Of a stretch of DNA of 36,013 bases, positions 10,058-17,670 are shown piece by piece (the first letter of the stretch is position 1; every line of letters begins with the position of its first letter). Under the pieces are notes generated by a model. That model did no database searches and was not told where the DNA came from. It worked only from the letters and a program-made list of their open reading frames with translations. Source of the DNA: an uncultured Bacteroidota bacterium (GTDB lineage Bacteria; Bacteroidota; Bacteroidia; Flavobacteriales; BACL11); contig CACOJQ010000015.1 of assembly GCA_902627575.1 (NCBI GenBank), forward strand, positions 1-36,013. The letters run 5' to 3'. Made by a program: the position numbers and the translations under genes.

Positions 10058-10285
10058 TTAATATTCTTCTTCATTAAAGAAAAAGTCATCCTTAGTAGGA
10101 TAGTCAGGCCAAACATCCTCAATAGAATCCCATTGGATTCCAGGCTCTTCTTCAACTAGCTCTTGTAAATTTTCTACTACTTCCATAGGAGCTCCAGATC
10201 TTATAGCAAAGTCAATTAATTCTTCTTTAGTAGCAGGCCATGGGGCATCCTCTAATTTTGAAGCTAATTCTAAAGTCCAATACAT
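10058..10285 (-). CDS. DUF2795 family small acidic protein
   Basis: A 75-residue, strongly acidic protein beginning MYWTLELASKLEDAPWPATK, which I recognise as the short Bacteroidota DUF2795 type. The motif APWPATKEELIDFAIRSGAP suggests a small helical fold; the C-terminus is a run of Asp, Glu and Phe. There is no signal peptide or membrane segment, so it should be cytosolic. It is monocistronic in appearance, between secA and the cobalamin adenosyltransferase gene. No function is established that I know of; its conservation next to secA in relatives is something I only suspect. Confidence 0.85.
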   Translation of the reverse strand: MYWTLELASKLEDAPWPATKEELIDFAIRSGAPMEVVENLQELVEEEPGIQWDSIEDVWPDYPTKDDFFFNEEEY

Positions 10286-10334
10286 ATTTTTGGTTTTTAA
10301 CTTTTTGCAAAAATATATTTTTTATTTGTTTATC

Positions 10335-10889
10335 TTAATGTTTGTGATTTTTTTTCCATTCAACAGGTTGACTATCTTCTTCTAATAAAATCAATCTAGA
10401 TAAAACAAATAAATAATCAGATAGTCTATTCAAAAATTTTAAGTGTAAAAAATTTATTTCTTCATGTTCTGATAACGATACTAATGTTCTTTCCGCTCTT
10501 CTGCAAACTGTTCTTGCAATATGGCACTTTGAAGCGTTTGGATGACCTGAGGGTAAGATAAAATTTGAGAGAGGAGGTAATCTTTTTTCCATGTTATCAA
10601 TATTAGATTCCAAAAGATGTATATCATCATCAGCAATATTTGGTAAGTCAATCTTATTTTTTTTATTATCATTTGCTATGCAGCTTCCTATATTAAATAA
10701 AAAATTCTGAATTGTTAGCAGCGTGTTTTTTTGTTCTTTATTGATGTTCTGGTCATATAAATTACCAATAAATGCATTAAGTTCATCTATTGTTCCGTAA
10801 CATTCTATTTTTTTATTATTTTTTATTACAGTGGTGCCACCCAATAGCTGGGTATAACCTTTATCCCCCTTTTTCGTGTAGATTTTCAT
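10335..10889 (-). CDS. PduO-type cob(I)alamin adenosyltransferase
   Basis: This enzyme transfers the 5'-deoxyadenosyl group of ATP to cob(I)alamin, making adenosylcobalamin for enzymes such as methylmalonyl-CoA mutase. The 184 residues have the PduO/MMAB signature: an N-terminal ATP-binding KIYTKKGDKGYTQLLGG, ECYGTIDELNAFIG, the ILPSG loop at 111-115, the RTVCRRAER segment at 126-134, and LKFLNRLSDYLFVLSRL near the end. It implies the organism uses vitamin B12 coenzyme. It follows the methyltransferase-like gene by one base, suggesting coupling. No B12 synthesis or uptake gene is recognised beside it. Confidence 0.93.
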   Translation of the reverse strand: MKIYTKKGDKGYTQLLGGTTVIKNNKKIECYGTIDELNAFIGNLYDQNINKEQKNTLLTIQNFLFNIGSCIANDNKKNKIDLPNIADDDIHLLESNIDNMEKRLPPLSNFILPSGHPNASKCHIARTVCRRAERTLVSLSEHEEINFLHLKFLNRLSDYLFVLSRLILLEEDSQPVEWKKNHKH

Positions 10890-10890
10890 T

Positions 10891-11676
10891 TTAAAATTTT
10901 ATTTTATAATTTTCTTTACTTAATTCTTTTTTTATAAAAACAATCCCTAAGTGAAATAAATCAATAGTTAATGTTGTTTTTTTATGTGTGATAATATACT
11001 TCCATGCTTTCTCCATTCCCGATGACCAATAAATATCATCAAAAATAAAAACTGTATCATTGTGTGAAAATTGCAAGAATGTTTCAAAATATGAAATTGT
11101 TGGTTGTTTCTGATGATTACCATCAATAAAAATTAAATCTACATTTTTGACTTTTTGAAGACATGGTTTTAATGTGTTTTTAAAATCTCCTTCTATTGTA
11201 ACAATATTTTTAACATCTTTTGTCTTAAAATTTCTTTCTGCAATCTTTAAAGTTTCTGGACATCCTTCTAAAGTATAAACTCTGCTTTGACTATTGGCTA
11301 GTGCTAAATATAAAGTGCTAATACCAAGTGAAGTTCCTAATTCAATAATAATGTTTGCATTAAAATATTGACTTATTCTGTATATGAGCTCTCCAAATTT
11401 CTTATTTTTTGCAGAATATTTTGCAATATCGCTAATTTTTCTTCTTTTAGCATTGTTTACACTGCTACCGGCCCCATAATCTGTAATATTAATAAACTCA
11501 TCTGAAAGCCTTAAGTCTTTTCTTACCTTTTCAATACTTTTAAAATGTTTTTTTTTATTTTTTTGATTTATAACTTGTGTTATAAAATTATATAAGAAAG
11601 GGCTATGTGCACTATGTTGATTTTTTCCCTTAATCCGGTGTTGTAAATATTTTATAAGTGTTCTAATTTTTTTCAT
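10891..11676 (-). CDS. Class I SAM-dependent methyltransferase (O-methyltransferase-like)
   Basis: A 261-residue cytosolic protein with a Rossmann methyltransferase core. Motif I is IIIELGTSLGISTLYLA (about 109-125), followed by an acidic strand end (VYTLEG, about 133-138) for the SAM ribose. VDLIFIDGNHQKQPTISYFE (about 179-198) resembles the metal-binding region of COMT-like and class 24 methyltransferases. The N-terminal ~90 residues are basic and specific to the Bacteroidota version (HSAHSPFLYNFI). The substrate is unknown. It is one base from the cobalamin adenosyltransferase gene and 49 bases after the MerR-like gene. Confidence 0.85.
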   Translation of the reverse strand: MKKIRTLIKYLQHRIKGKNQHSAHSPFLYNFITQVINQKNKKKHFKSIEKVRKDLRLSDEFINITDYGAGSSVNNAKRRKISDIAKYSAKNKKFGELIYRISQYFNANIIIELGTSLGISTLYLALANSQSRVYTLEGCPETLKIAERNFKTKDVKNIVTIEGDFKNTLKPCLQKVKNVDLIFIDGNHQKQPTISYFETFLQFSHNDTVFIFDDIYWSSGMEKAWKYIITHKKTTLTIDLFHLGIVFIKKELSKENYKIKF

Positions 11677-11725
11677 AAGATCAATATGAAAAGCTTATTT
11701 CATAAATATTATTTTTAATAATGAT

Positions 11726-12061
11726 TTAAAGCTGTTCTCGAAGCTGGACTAAAAATGATCTTATGTCTTTTAGATGGCTCACTATTTCAACATTATTAAT
11801 AGTATCGTTTTTATTTTCTTTTAACTTTTTTTTAGCTCCTTCAACAGTAAATCCTCTTTCTTTAAGAAGATGATGAATAATTTTTAGATTTTGCATGTCT
11901 CTTTGAGTAAATAGTCTATTCCCTTTTTTATTTTTTTTTGGTTTTAAAATATCAAATTCCTTTTCCCAAAAACGTATAGCGGAAATGTTAACACTAAAAA
12001 TTTTCGCAACTTCACCAATTTTAAAAAATAATTTTTCTGATGTGTTGTTTGTATCTTTCAT
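11726..12061 (-). CDS. MerR-family transcriptional regulator
   Basis: A 111-residue DNA-binding protein with an N-terminal MerR winged helix. LFFKIGEVAKIFSVN gives the helix-turn-helix, IRFWEKEFDILKPKKNKKGNRLF the wing, and a second helical part (QNLKIIHHLLKERGFTVEGA) leads to a short dimerisation helix. No cysteine-based metal site or effector domain is visible, unlike metal-sensing MerR proteins. The ATG overlaps the stop of the upstream M23 peptidase gene by one base (TAATG), so translation is probably coupled. Bacteroidota commonly pair such a MerR gene with an M23 peptidase gene, from what I recall of the group. Target genes are unknown. Confidence 0.9.
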   Translation of the reverse strand: MKDTNNTSEKLFFKIGEVAKIFSVNISAIRFWEKEFDILKPKKNKKGNRLFTQRDMQNLKIIHHLLKERGFTVEGAKKKLKENKNDTINNVEIVSHLKDIRSFLVQLREQL

Positions 12062-13071
12062 TAGTCAAAAGATTGATTTTTTTGTGAAGCTAAATTTAAT
12101 ATTTCTTCATATTGCTTTGGAGATAGATCATTAAAAAAATAATTAACTGGATTTATTTTCACGCCATTTTTTATTACTTCATAATGTAAATGTGGTCCAC
12201 TTGAGATGCCAGTGTTTCCTACATGACCAATTACGTCTCCTCTATTTACCTTATCACCTTTTTGAATTTTTGTGATAATTTTTTCTCCATTATCATTAAC
12301 TTTAGAAATCTTAAGATTTCTCAAATGTGCATATAATGTTTTATATCCATATCCATGATTTATCACAACGTGATATCCATAACCTCGCTCATAGGACACT
12401 TTATCTACCACTCCATTACCAGTAGCATATATTGGAGTTCCAGTTTTGGCAGTAAAATCTATACCATAGTGCATTTTTCTAATTTTATAAATTGGATGTA
12501 TTCTATATCCATAGCCACTAGCTATTCTTTTTAAATCTTTGTTTTCAATAGGTTGTATTGCTGGTATTGCGGCGAGCATTTTAGATTTATTTTTAGCCAA
12601 CTCTATGATATTGTCAAATGATTTTGATTGTATGTATATTTGTTTACTTATTTGATCAATTTTTTTTGCAGTATTAGTGACTAGCTCTGATGTATTATAA
12701 CCACGATATTTTTCATAACGATTTATTCCTCCAAAGCCGGCTTTACGAATAGAATTTGGGATTGGGTCTGCTTCAAAGATTACTCTGTATATATTATCAT
12801 CTCTAATCTGCATATCCTCCATAACATCCTCTATTTTAGATATTTTTTGTTGTAAATCGTTGTAATTATTAGACAAAAACTGATTCTCTTGCTTTAATCT
12901 TTTTTCTTTAGGACTATCAAAAAAATAGAGGTAGCTGATAATAATCACAACGGCAAATATTGTGCTACTCAAAGTGAAAAAAAATCCCTTTTTTACTTTT
13001 TGGATTGTATTTAGTTCAATTCGTTTGTAACTGAGCGTGTTAGTATCGTAATAATATTTTACCTTAGCCAT
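12061..13071 (-). CDS. M23 family (LytM-type) peptidoglycan peptidase, membrane-anchored
   Basis: A probable cell-wall endopeptidase or regulator. I place the start at 13071 (MAKVKYYYDTNTLSYKRIE, 336 residues); an in-frame ATG at 13089 is less likely because a -7-like promoter element lies at 13087-13094. There is a short basic cytosolic tail, one transmembrane helix (about 32-51), a coiled coil (about 55-95) and a C-terminal M23 domain (about 183-312). The zinc ligands H201 and D205 (HYGID) and H296 of the HLH motif (GPHLHYEV), plus the catalytic-type H249 (YAHL), are all present, so it is probably active. Architecture resembles the Bacteroidota NlpD/MepM-like proteins. Coupled with the MerR-like gene by a TAATG overlap. 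Confidence 0.92.
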   Translation of the reverse strand: MAKVKYYYDTNTLSYKRIELNTIQKVKKGFFFTLSSTIFAVVIIISYLYFFDSPKEKRLKQENQFLSNNYNDLQQKISKIEDVMEDMQIRDDNIYRVIFEADPIPNSIRKAGFGGINRYEKYRGYNTSELVTNTAKKIDQISKQIYIQSKSFDNIIELAKNKSKMLAAIPAIQPIENKDLKRIASGYGYRIHPIYKIRKMHYGIDFTAKTGTPIYATGNGVVDKVSYERGYGYHVVINHGYGYKTLYAHLRNLKISKVNDNGEKIITKIQKGDKVNRGDVIGHVGNTGISSGPHLHYEVIKNGVKINPVNYFFNDLSPKQYEEILNLASQKNQSFD

Positions 13072-13086
13072 ACTTATAAAATTATA

Positions 13087-13094
13087 CAAATTTA
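13087..13094 (-). promoter_or_regulatory. Putative -7 promoter element for the M23 peptidase gene
   Basis: On the minus strand the bases read TAAATTTG, matching the Bacteroidota -7 consensus TAnnTTTG, about 16 bases before the chosen ATG at 13071. No clear TTTG -33 element stands at the right distance, so support is partial. Confidence 0.35.
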
Positions 13095-13135
13095 GTTATT
13101 TTGCATGAGATAATACATATAAAAAAATTAAGAAA

Positions 13136-13164
13136 TTGATTTTCAAACAATTAGTGTAAATTTT
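13136..13164 (+). promoter_or_regulatory. Putative promoter of alaS
   Basis: TTG at 13136-13138, an 18-base spacer, then TAAATTTT at 13157-13164, resembling the Bacteroidota -33/-7 pattern with one mismatch. It lies 13 bases before the alaS ATG. Confidence 0.4.
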
Positions 13165-13177
13165 AATTATAAATAAT

Positions 13178-15784
13178 ATGAAGGTAAACGATATTCGAAC
13201 ACTTTTTTTCAACTTTTTTTCTTCAAAGGGACATAAGATTTTAAGTTCCTCACCGATGGTTATACAAAATGACTCAAGTTTGATGTTTACTAATGCAGGA
13301 ATGAATCAATTTAAAGATATTATACTCGGTGAAGTTCAGCCTGATAACATCAATATCGCTAATACACAAAAATGTTTACGAGTATCTGGTAAGCACAACG
13401 ATTTAGAAGAGGTGGGGCATGATACATACCACCATACCATGTTTGAAATGTTAGGTTCATGGAGTTTTGGGGATTATTTTAAAGAAAGAGCTATAGATTT
13501 AGCGTGGGAGTTTTTAGTTGAAAACTGTAAACTTGATATTGATAGAATTTATGTTACAATTTTTGAAGGAACGGATGATAAATTTCAGAAAGATAATGAT
13601 GCATTTAATTTTTGGAAAAAATACTTGCCTGAAAGTCATATTCTAAATGGTAGTTATAAAGATAACTTTTGGACTATGGGAGAAAAAGGGCCGTGTGGAC
13701 CATGCTCTGAAGTTCATTATGACAATAGAGACGATGTAGAAAGAGATAAGGAATGTGGATCTCAACTAGTCAATAAAGATCATCCTCAAGTTATTGAGAT
13801 TTGGAACTTAGTATTCATGCAATACAATCAGTCTGCCGATGGAACCTTTAGTCAACTATCTACTTGTCATGTTGATACTGGTATGGGACTGGAGCGTCTT
13901 GCCATGATAATGCAAGGTGTTAAGTCAAATTATGATACAGATCTTTTTCAGCCAATAATCAAAGAAATATCAAATTACATTGGAGTTCATTATGGTTTTG
14001 ATGCCAAGAAAGATATAGCTATGAGAGTTATTTCTGATCATATTCGTGCTATATCATTTTCTATTGCTGAGGGACAATTACCTTCAAATACAAAAGCAGG
14101 ATATGTCATAAGAAGAATACTAAGAAGAGCAGTCAGATATGCCTATACTTTTTTAGATATAAAGGAGCCGTATTTATTTAAGTTAGTTAATGTTCTAGCT
14201 AAAAATATGGGAAAGTATTTCTCCGAGCTTAATTCACAAAGTCAATTAATAACTGATGTTGTAAAAGAAGAGGAGGAGTCTTTTTTAAAAACTTTAGATT
14301 CAGGACTTAAAAAGATTGAAAACATAAAATTATCTAACACTAAATTAGTTAGTGGAAAGCAGGTATTTGAATTATATGATACGTTTGGATTTCCAAAGGA
14401 TTTAACTTCTTTGATTTTATCGGAATCTAATATGCGATTTAATGAAGAAGAATTTAATTCTTACATGAGAAAGCAAAAAGAAAGGTCAAAAAATTTAAGC
14501 CAATTTGAAACAAGTGAATGGGAGGTATTAGTTAAGGATGATGTTGAAGAATTTGTAGGCTATAATACAACAGAAGTTGAAGTCATAATAACCAAATATA
14601 GAAGTGTTGTATCGCAAAAAAAAATACTTTATCAGCTAGTTTTTAATGTAACTCCTTTTTATGCAGAAGGAGGGGGGCAAGTTGGTGATATTGGTACTAT
14701 AAAAAGTAGAGGCGAGATTATTCAAATTATTGACACCAAAAAAGAAAACGGTTTGATTGTTCATTATACCAATGAATTGCCAAAAAATTTATTGGTTAAG
14801 TTTACTGCAGTTGTAGATGCTGACTTTAGAATTTCATGCTCAAGAAATCATTCTGCTACTCATTTGTTGCATCAAAGTTTAAGAAATATTTTAGGAGAAC
14901 ATATTGTTCAAAAAGGTTCTTTAGTTAACTCAAAGAGTTTAAGATTTGATTTTTCTCATTTTGCTAAGATTGATACTTCAATTCTAAGGAAAATAGAAAA
15001 AGATGTAAATAAGAAAATTTTACAAAATATTAAGTTGGAAGTATTTAATAATTTACCATTAAGTCAAGCTAAAGAAATGGGATCTCTGATGCTTTTTAGT
15101 GAAAAATATGATGATGTGGTCAGAATGATACAGTTTGAAAATTCAAAAGAATTATGTGGGGGGACTCATGTTAAAGCAACAGGAGAAATTGGGGTTTTTA
15201 AAATTCTTTCTGAAGGGTCAATTGCTTCAGGAGTTAGAAGAATTGAAGCTATTACAGCAGAAGATACTTTAAACTATCTTAACCAAACAGAAGATATTTT
15301 AAAAGAAATATCTGATTTAGTTAAAAATAATGATCCCAAGTCTGCGGTTTTACAATTGATGAATTCTAATAAAAAATTAGAAAAAAAGATAGCAGTCTTA
15401 AAAAGCAAAAATTCAGAAGGTATAGCGAAAAACATTCTACAATCATCTGCAAATATTAATGGAATTAATTTAGTTGCTAAAGTTGTTGATATGGATACTG
15501 ATGATATGAAAAGTTTATCATTTAAATTTAGAAAGGAAAAAAGTCTAATAATGGTATTAGCATCTTCAGAGCCAAAAAAAGCAATTTTAACCGTTTTAAT
15601 TACAGATGATTTGATAGAAAAAGGCTTAGACGCGTCTTCTTTTGTTAAAGAAATAGCTAAAGAAATAGATGGAGGAGGAGGAGGTCAAAAGTTTTTTGCA
15701 ACTGCAGGAGGAGCTAAAATAAGTGGAATCGACAAAGCATTAGAACATGCTAAAGGAATAGTTAAAAACATAAAAAGCCAGTAA
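13178..15784 (+). CDS. alaS: Alanyl-tRNA synthetase
   Basis: AlaRS charges tRNA-Ala with alanine and clears mischarged Ser/Gly. The 868-residue protein is full length. The class II catalytic core is at the N-terminus (HHTMFEMLGSWSFGDYFK, about 85-102; GMGLERLAM, about 235-243). The editing domain has the zinc site H558/H562 (NHSATH) and C660/H664 (CGGTH). The C-terminal C-Ala domain ends in a glycine-rich stretch (IDGGGGGQKFFATAGG). Its N-terminal SKGHKILSSSPMVIQ is typical. It is divergent from the M23 gene and appears monocistronic. The last two sense codons and the stop lie within the terminator hairpin, so the gene and its terminator overlap. Confidence 0.97.
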   Translation: MKVNDIRTLFFNFFSSKGHKILSSSPMVIQNDSSLMFTNAGMNQFKDIILGEVQPDNINIANTQKCLRVSGKHNDLEEVGHDTYHHTMFEMLGSWSFGDYFKERAIDLAWEFLVENCKLDIDRIYVTIFEGTDDKFQKDNDAFNFWKKYLPESHILNGSYKDNFWTMGEKGPCGPCSEVHYDNRDDVERDKECGSQLVNKDHPQVIEIWNLVFMQYNQSADGTFSQLSTCHVDTGMGLERLAMIMQGVKSNYDTDLFQPIIKEISNYIGVHYGFDAKKDIAMRVISDHIRAISFSIAEGQLPSNTKAGYVIRRILRRAVRYAYTFLDIKEPYLFKLVNVLAKNMGKYFSELNSQSQLITDVVKEEEESFLKTLDSGLKKIENIKLSNTKLVSGKQVFELYDTFGFPKDLTSLILSESNMRFNEEEFNSYMRKQKERSKNLSQFETSEWEVLVKDDVEEFVGYNTTEVEVIITKYRSVVSQKKILYQLVFNVTPFYAEGGGQVGDIGTIKSRGEIIQIIDTKKENGLIVHYTNELPKNLLVKFTAVVDADFRISCSRNHSATHLLHQSLRNILGEHIVQKGSLVNSKSLRFDFSHFAKIDTSILRKIEKDVNKKILQNIKLEVFNNLPLSQAKEMGSLMLFSEKYDDVVRMIQFENSKELCGGTHVKATGEIGVFKILSEGSIASGVRRIEAITAEDTLNYLNQTEDILKEISDLVKNNDPKSAVLQLMNSNKKLEKKIAVLKSKNSEGIAKNILQSSANINGINLVAKVVDMDTDDMKSLSFKFRKEKSLIMVLASSEPKKAILTVLITDDLIEKGLDASSFVKEIAKEIDGGGGGQKFFATAGGAKISGIDKALEHAKGIVKNIKSQ

Positions 15785-15797
15785 AAACTGGCTTTTT
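15772..15797 (+). terminator. Intrinsic terminator of alaS (bidirectional)
   Basis: AAAAAGCCAGT (15772-15782) and ACTGGCTTTTT (15787-15797) form a perfect 11-bp stem around an AAAA loop. The 3' T run serves alaS. Because the left arm begins with five A, the reverse transcript also ends in U residues, serving the convergent gene at 15822-16262. The alaS stop TAA is at 15782-15784, inside the hairpin. Confidence 0.9.
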
Positions 15798-15821
15798 ATG
15801 TTTAAGAAAATAGATTCTTTT

Positions 15822-16262
15822 CTAGAATCTGTAAGAAAGACCAAAATTGAAAGATCCTTCTCTGTCTCCATTGTCATCCTCACTTACAGGCATCATATAG
15901 TTTGGCTCGACATACAAACCATTCCATACATTTAGTGCAAATCCAAGACCAATCTGCATGTTGTCAGACCCATCTTCCATTGGCATTTGTAATGCTGCAT
16001 AAGCACCTTCCATCATTGAAAGATTGTAACGTGCAAATAAATCATAAGCATCGTCATCATGGTCTTCTCCCTCAGCGTGGTCATGATTTCCTTTCATTAG
16101 ACCAACTGTGAAGTCACCCATCATGTATCCAATCCCCATATTAGCGGTGATCTTATCCATGTTTTCTTCTTGGTCGCCATCATAAGTAGTAACAACCATG
16201 AATTGTGCAGATGCTGCAAATGTAAATAGCGCAACAAATGCTGATAAAAATAATTTTTTCAT
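15822..16262 (-). CDS. Small outer-membrane beta-barrel protein with His/Asp-rich loop
   Basis: A 146-residue secreted protein with a clear signal peptide (MKKLFLSAFVALFTFAASAQ, cleaved after AQ). The mature part alternates hydrophobic and polar residues as in a small 8-strand-type barrel and ends in an aromatic residue (GLSYRF), the usual outer-membrane insertion signal. It is rich in Met, Asp and Asn. One predicted loop (about residues 59-70, NHDHAEGEDHDD) concentrates His and acidic residues and could bind divalent metal (inference). No domain family is recognised. Codons are richer in G+C than those of its neighbours, as also in the adjacent 16435-17448 gene, which may reflect high expression. 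A TATCTTGC -7-like element lies upstream. Confidence 0.75.
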   Translation of the reverse strand: MKKLFLSAFVALFTFAASAQFMVVTTYDGDQEENMDKITANMGIGYMMGDFTVGLMKGNHDHAEGEDHDDDAYDLFARYNLSMMEGAYAALQMPMEDGSDNMQIGLGFALNVWNGLYVEPNYMMPVSEDDNGDREGSFNFGLSYRF

Positions 16263-16384
16263 TTTTTTAAATATTTAAAAAGTTAATAATGGCCGCAAGA
16301 TACTAAACCTTATTTAAATTGTATTTAATTAATATATGAGATTTCTTAACAATTTTTTGTTAGTTGCTAGAAGTTAAAAAAAAA

Positions 16385-16410
16385 AGAGCTGCTATATTTG
16401 TAGCAGCTCT
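16385..16410 (-). terminator. Intrinsic terminator of the porin-like gene
   Basis: AGAGCTGCTA (16385-16394) and TAGCAGCTCT (16401-16410) form a perfect 10-bp stem with a 6-base loop. On the minus strand a run of about ten T follows at once (the A run at 16376-16385). It lies 25 bases after the stop of the gene at 16435-17448 and separates it from the gene at 15822-16262. Confidence 0.93.
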
Positions 16411-16434
16411 TCTTTATTTAGGTGGTTGTACTTA

Positions 16435-17448
16435 TTATAAACCTACATTTAAAGTCATCCACATGTATTGTACATCGTCTTCGTTAGCCATAGAAACGCT
16501 TAATCCAGCATTTTCATTTAATGAGTACCCTAAAGAAATCTCAGTAATTGATCTGTCAACGTTCTCGTCTAAAGTATTTGTAATATTATGCATAGTAGCC
16601 CCTAAAGTAAGGTCACCCATGTTGTAGTCTAAACCATAAGATAAATTTTCAGATCCAGCTGATAAATATCCTAAGTTCCCTGTTACACCATAAGAACCGT
16701 CCATGCTAGTTCCTTCCATACGGAAATCACCATCTTCTCCGTAAAAAGTTTGTGCAACATTAATTGTCATGTTGTCCATAGCTGCGTAAGAAAGACCTAT
16801 CATTCTCATAGTATTTTCGTTGAAATCAGTGTTCATAGATAGCATAACTCCTGCTCCCATAACCTCTCCGCTAACATCTATACCAGTAGCAGAGTTGTCT
16901 ATACCTTCTTCAGTCATGTATAAGAAGTTCCAGTTCCATCCACTCATTTCACCACCAGCATTTAACCACATGTTACCTGCATCGTCTGCACCAGAACCAT
17001 CATTTTGTCTGTGGTAACCTACCCAGATATCAGCAGTCCCTTCCATGTTATAGTTAAACCCTAGTCCTTCCCATGTAGTTCTTTTAGCAGCCCATTCATT
17101 AGATGACATTAAAGCTCCTGAACCCATGTTAAGTGCTACACGACCAGCTCCGAAAGTTGCTCCCATGAAGTCCGCAGTTGCGTAAGCTTCATAGATACTC
17201 ATTGAAACGTCAGAGTTTGCACCTAATGTATAGTTTACATCAGAAGAAACGTGAATGTTGTATCCTTCACCTTCCCAGTCTGCACTTAGAGTAACTCTTT
17301 GGTCTGTGCTTTTTACTTGATTACCATCGCCATTTGCATCAGACATGTCCATTCTTGTTCTAGAATCAACATCCCATGTTTGCGCGAAAGCAACAGTTGT
17401 TATTAGCCCTAAACCTACAGCTAACAAGTTTCGTAAATTCTTTTTCAT
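16435..17448 (-). CDS. Porin-like outer-membrane beta-barrel protein
   Basis: A 337-residue secreted protein: signal peptide (about 1-22, MKKNLRNLLAVGLGLITTVA then FAQ) and a mature region of regular amphipathic strands with turns rich in Gly, Asn and Asp, ending MWMTLNVGL. That fits a 14-16-strand porin-like barrel. Met is unusually frequent and the mature chain is acidic. The first loop contains DANGDGNQ, resembling a calcium-type DxNxDG motif, though the full EF-hand loop is not there. I recognise no named family. It has its own strong terminator and a good -7 element, and the sequence is distinctly less AT-rich than surrounding genes. This suggests an abundant outer-membrane protein under its own control. 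What it transports is unknown. Confidence 0.7.
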   Translation of the reverse strand: MKKNLRNLLAVGLGLITTVAFAQTWDVDSRTRMDMSDANGDGNQVKSTDQRVTLSADWEGEGYNIHVSSDVNYTLGANSDVSMSIYEAYATADFMGATFGAGRVALNMGSGALMSSNEWAAKRTTWEGLGFNYNMEGTADIWVGYHRQNDGSGADDAGNMWLNAGGEMSGWNWNFLYMTEEGIDNSATGIDVSGEVMGAGVMLSMNTDFNENTMRMIGLSYAAMDNMTINVAQTFYGEDGDFRMEGTSMDGSYGVTGNLGYLSAGSENLSYGLDYNMGDLTLGATMHNITNTLDENVDRSITEISLGYSLNENAGLSVSMANEDDVQYMWMTLNVGL

Positions 17449-17475
17449 TTTATTTTAATTTGGTTAATACGGGTG

Positions 17476-17483
17476 CAAAGATA
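17476..17483 (-). promoter_or_regulatory. Putative -7 promoter element for the porin-like gene
   Basis: Minus-strand TATCTTTG matches the Bacteroidota -7 consensus TAnnTTTG exactly, 28 bases before the ATG at 17448. Candidate TTTG boxes upstream sit at 11 and 24 bases, neither ideal, so the -33 part is unassigned. The remainder of the 222-base gap (17484-17670) is AT-rich with nothing else recognised. Confidence 0.55.
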
Positions 17484-17670
17484 AACCTCTTTCACAAATG
17501 AACCCTACAAAAAAGCACTCTTTTTAACATTTAAATGTTGAGACAATACTTAAAATACTGAAAATCAATGTCATATACAAATATAAATTATTTAAAATTT
17601 TATTAAAAAATACTTAATTTTTGAGCAAAATAGAAAAAAAATGATGAAAAATGGGGTTTTTTTAGTGAAG

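Noticed and set aside
10481..10672. Second minus-strand frame within the cobalamin adenosyltransferase gene
   Set aside because: Lies wholly within the recognised gene in another frame, with no homology.
16385..16410. Possible CRISPR-like or transposon inverted repeat
   Set aside because: A single stem followed by a T run on the minus strand is a terminator for the porin-like gene; no repeat copies elsewhere.
17484..17670. Possible small RNA or tRNA in the gap between the porin-like gene and the ABC permease
   Set aside because: No cloverleaf, no strong hairpin and no further promoter; only AT-rich sequence.
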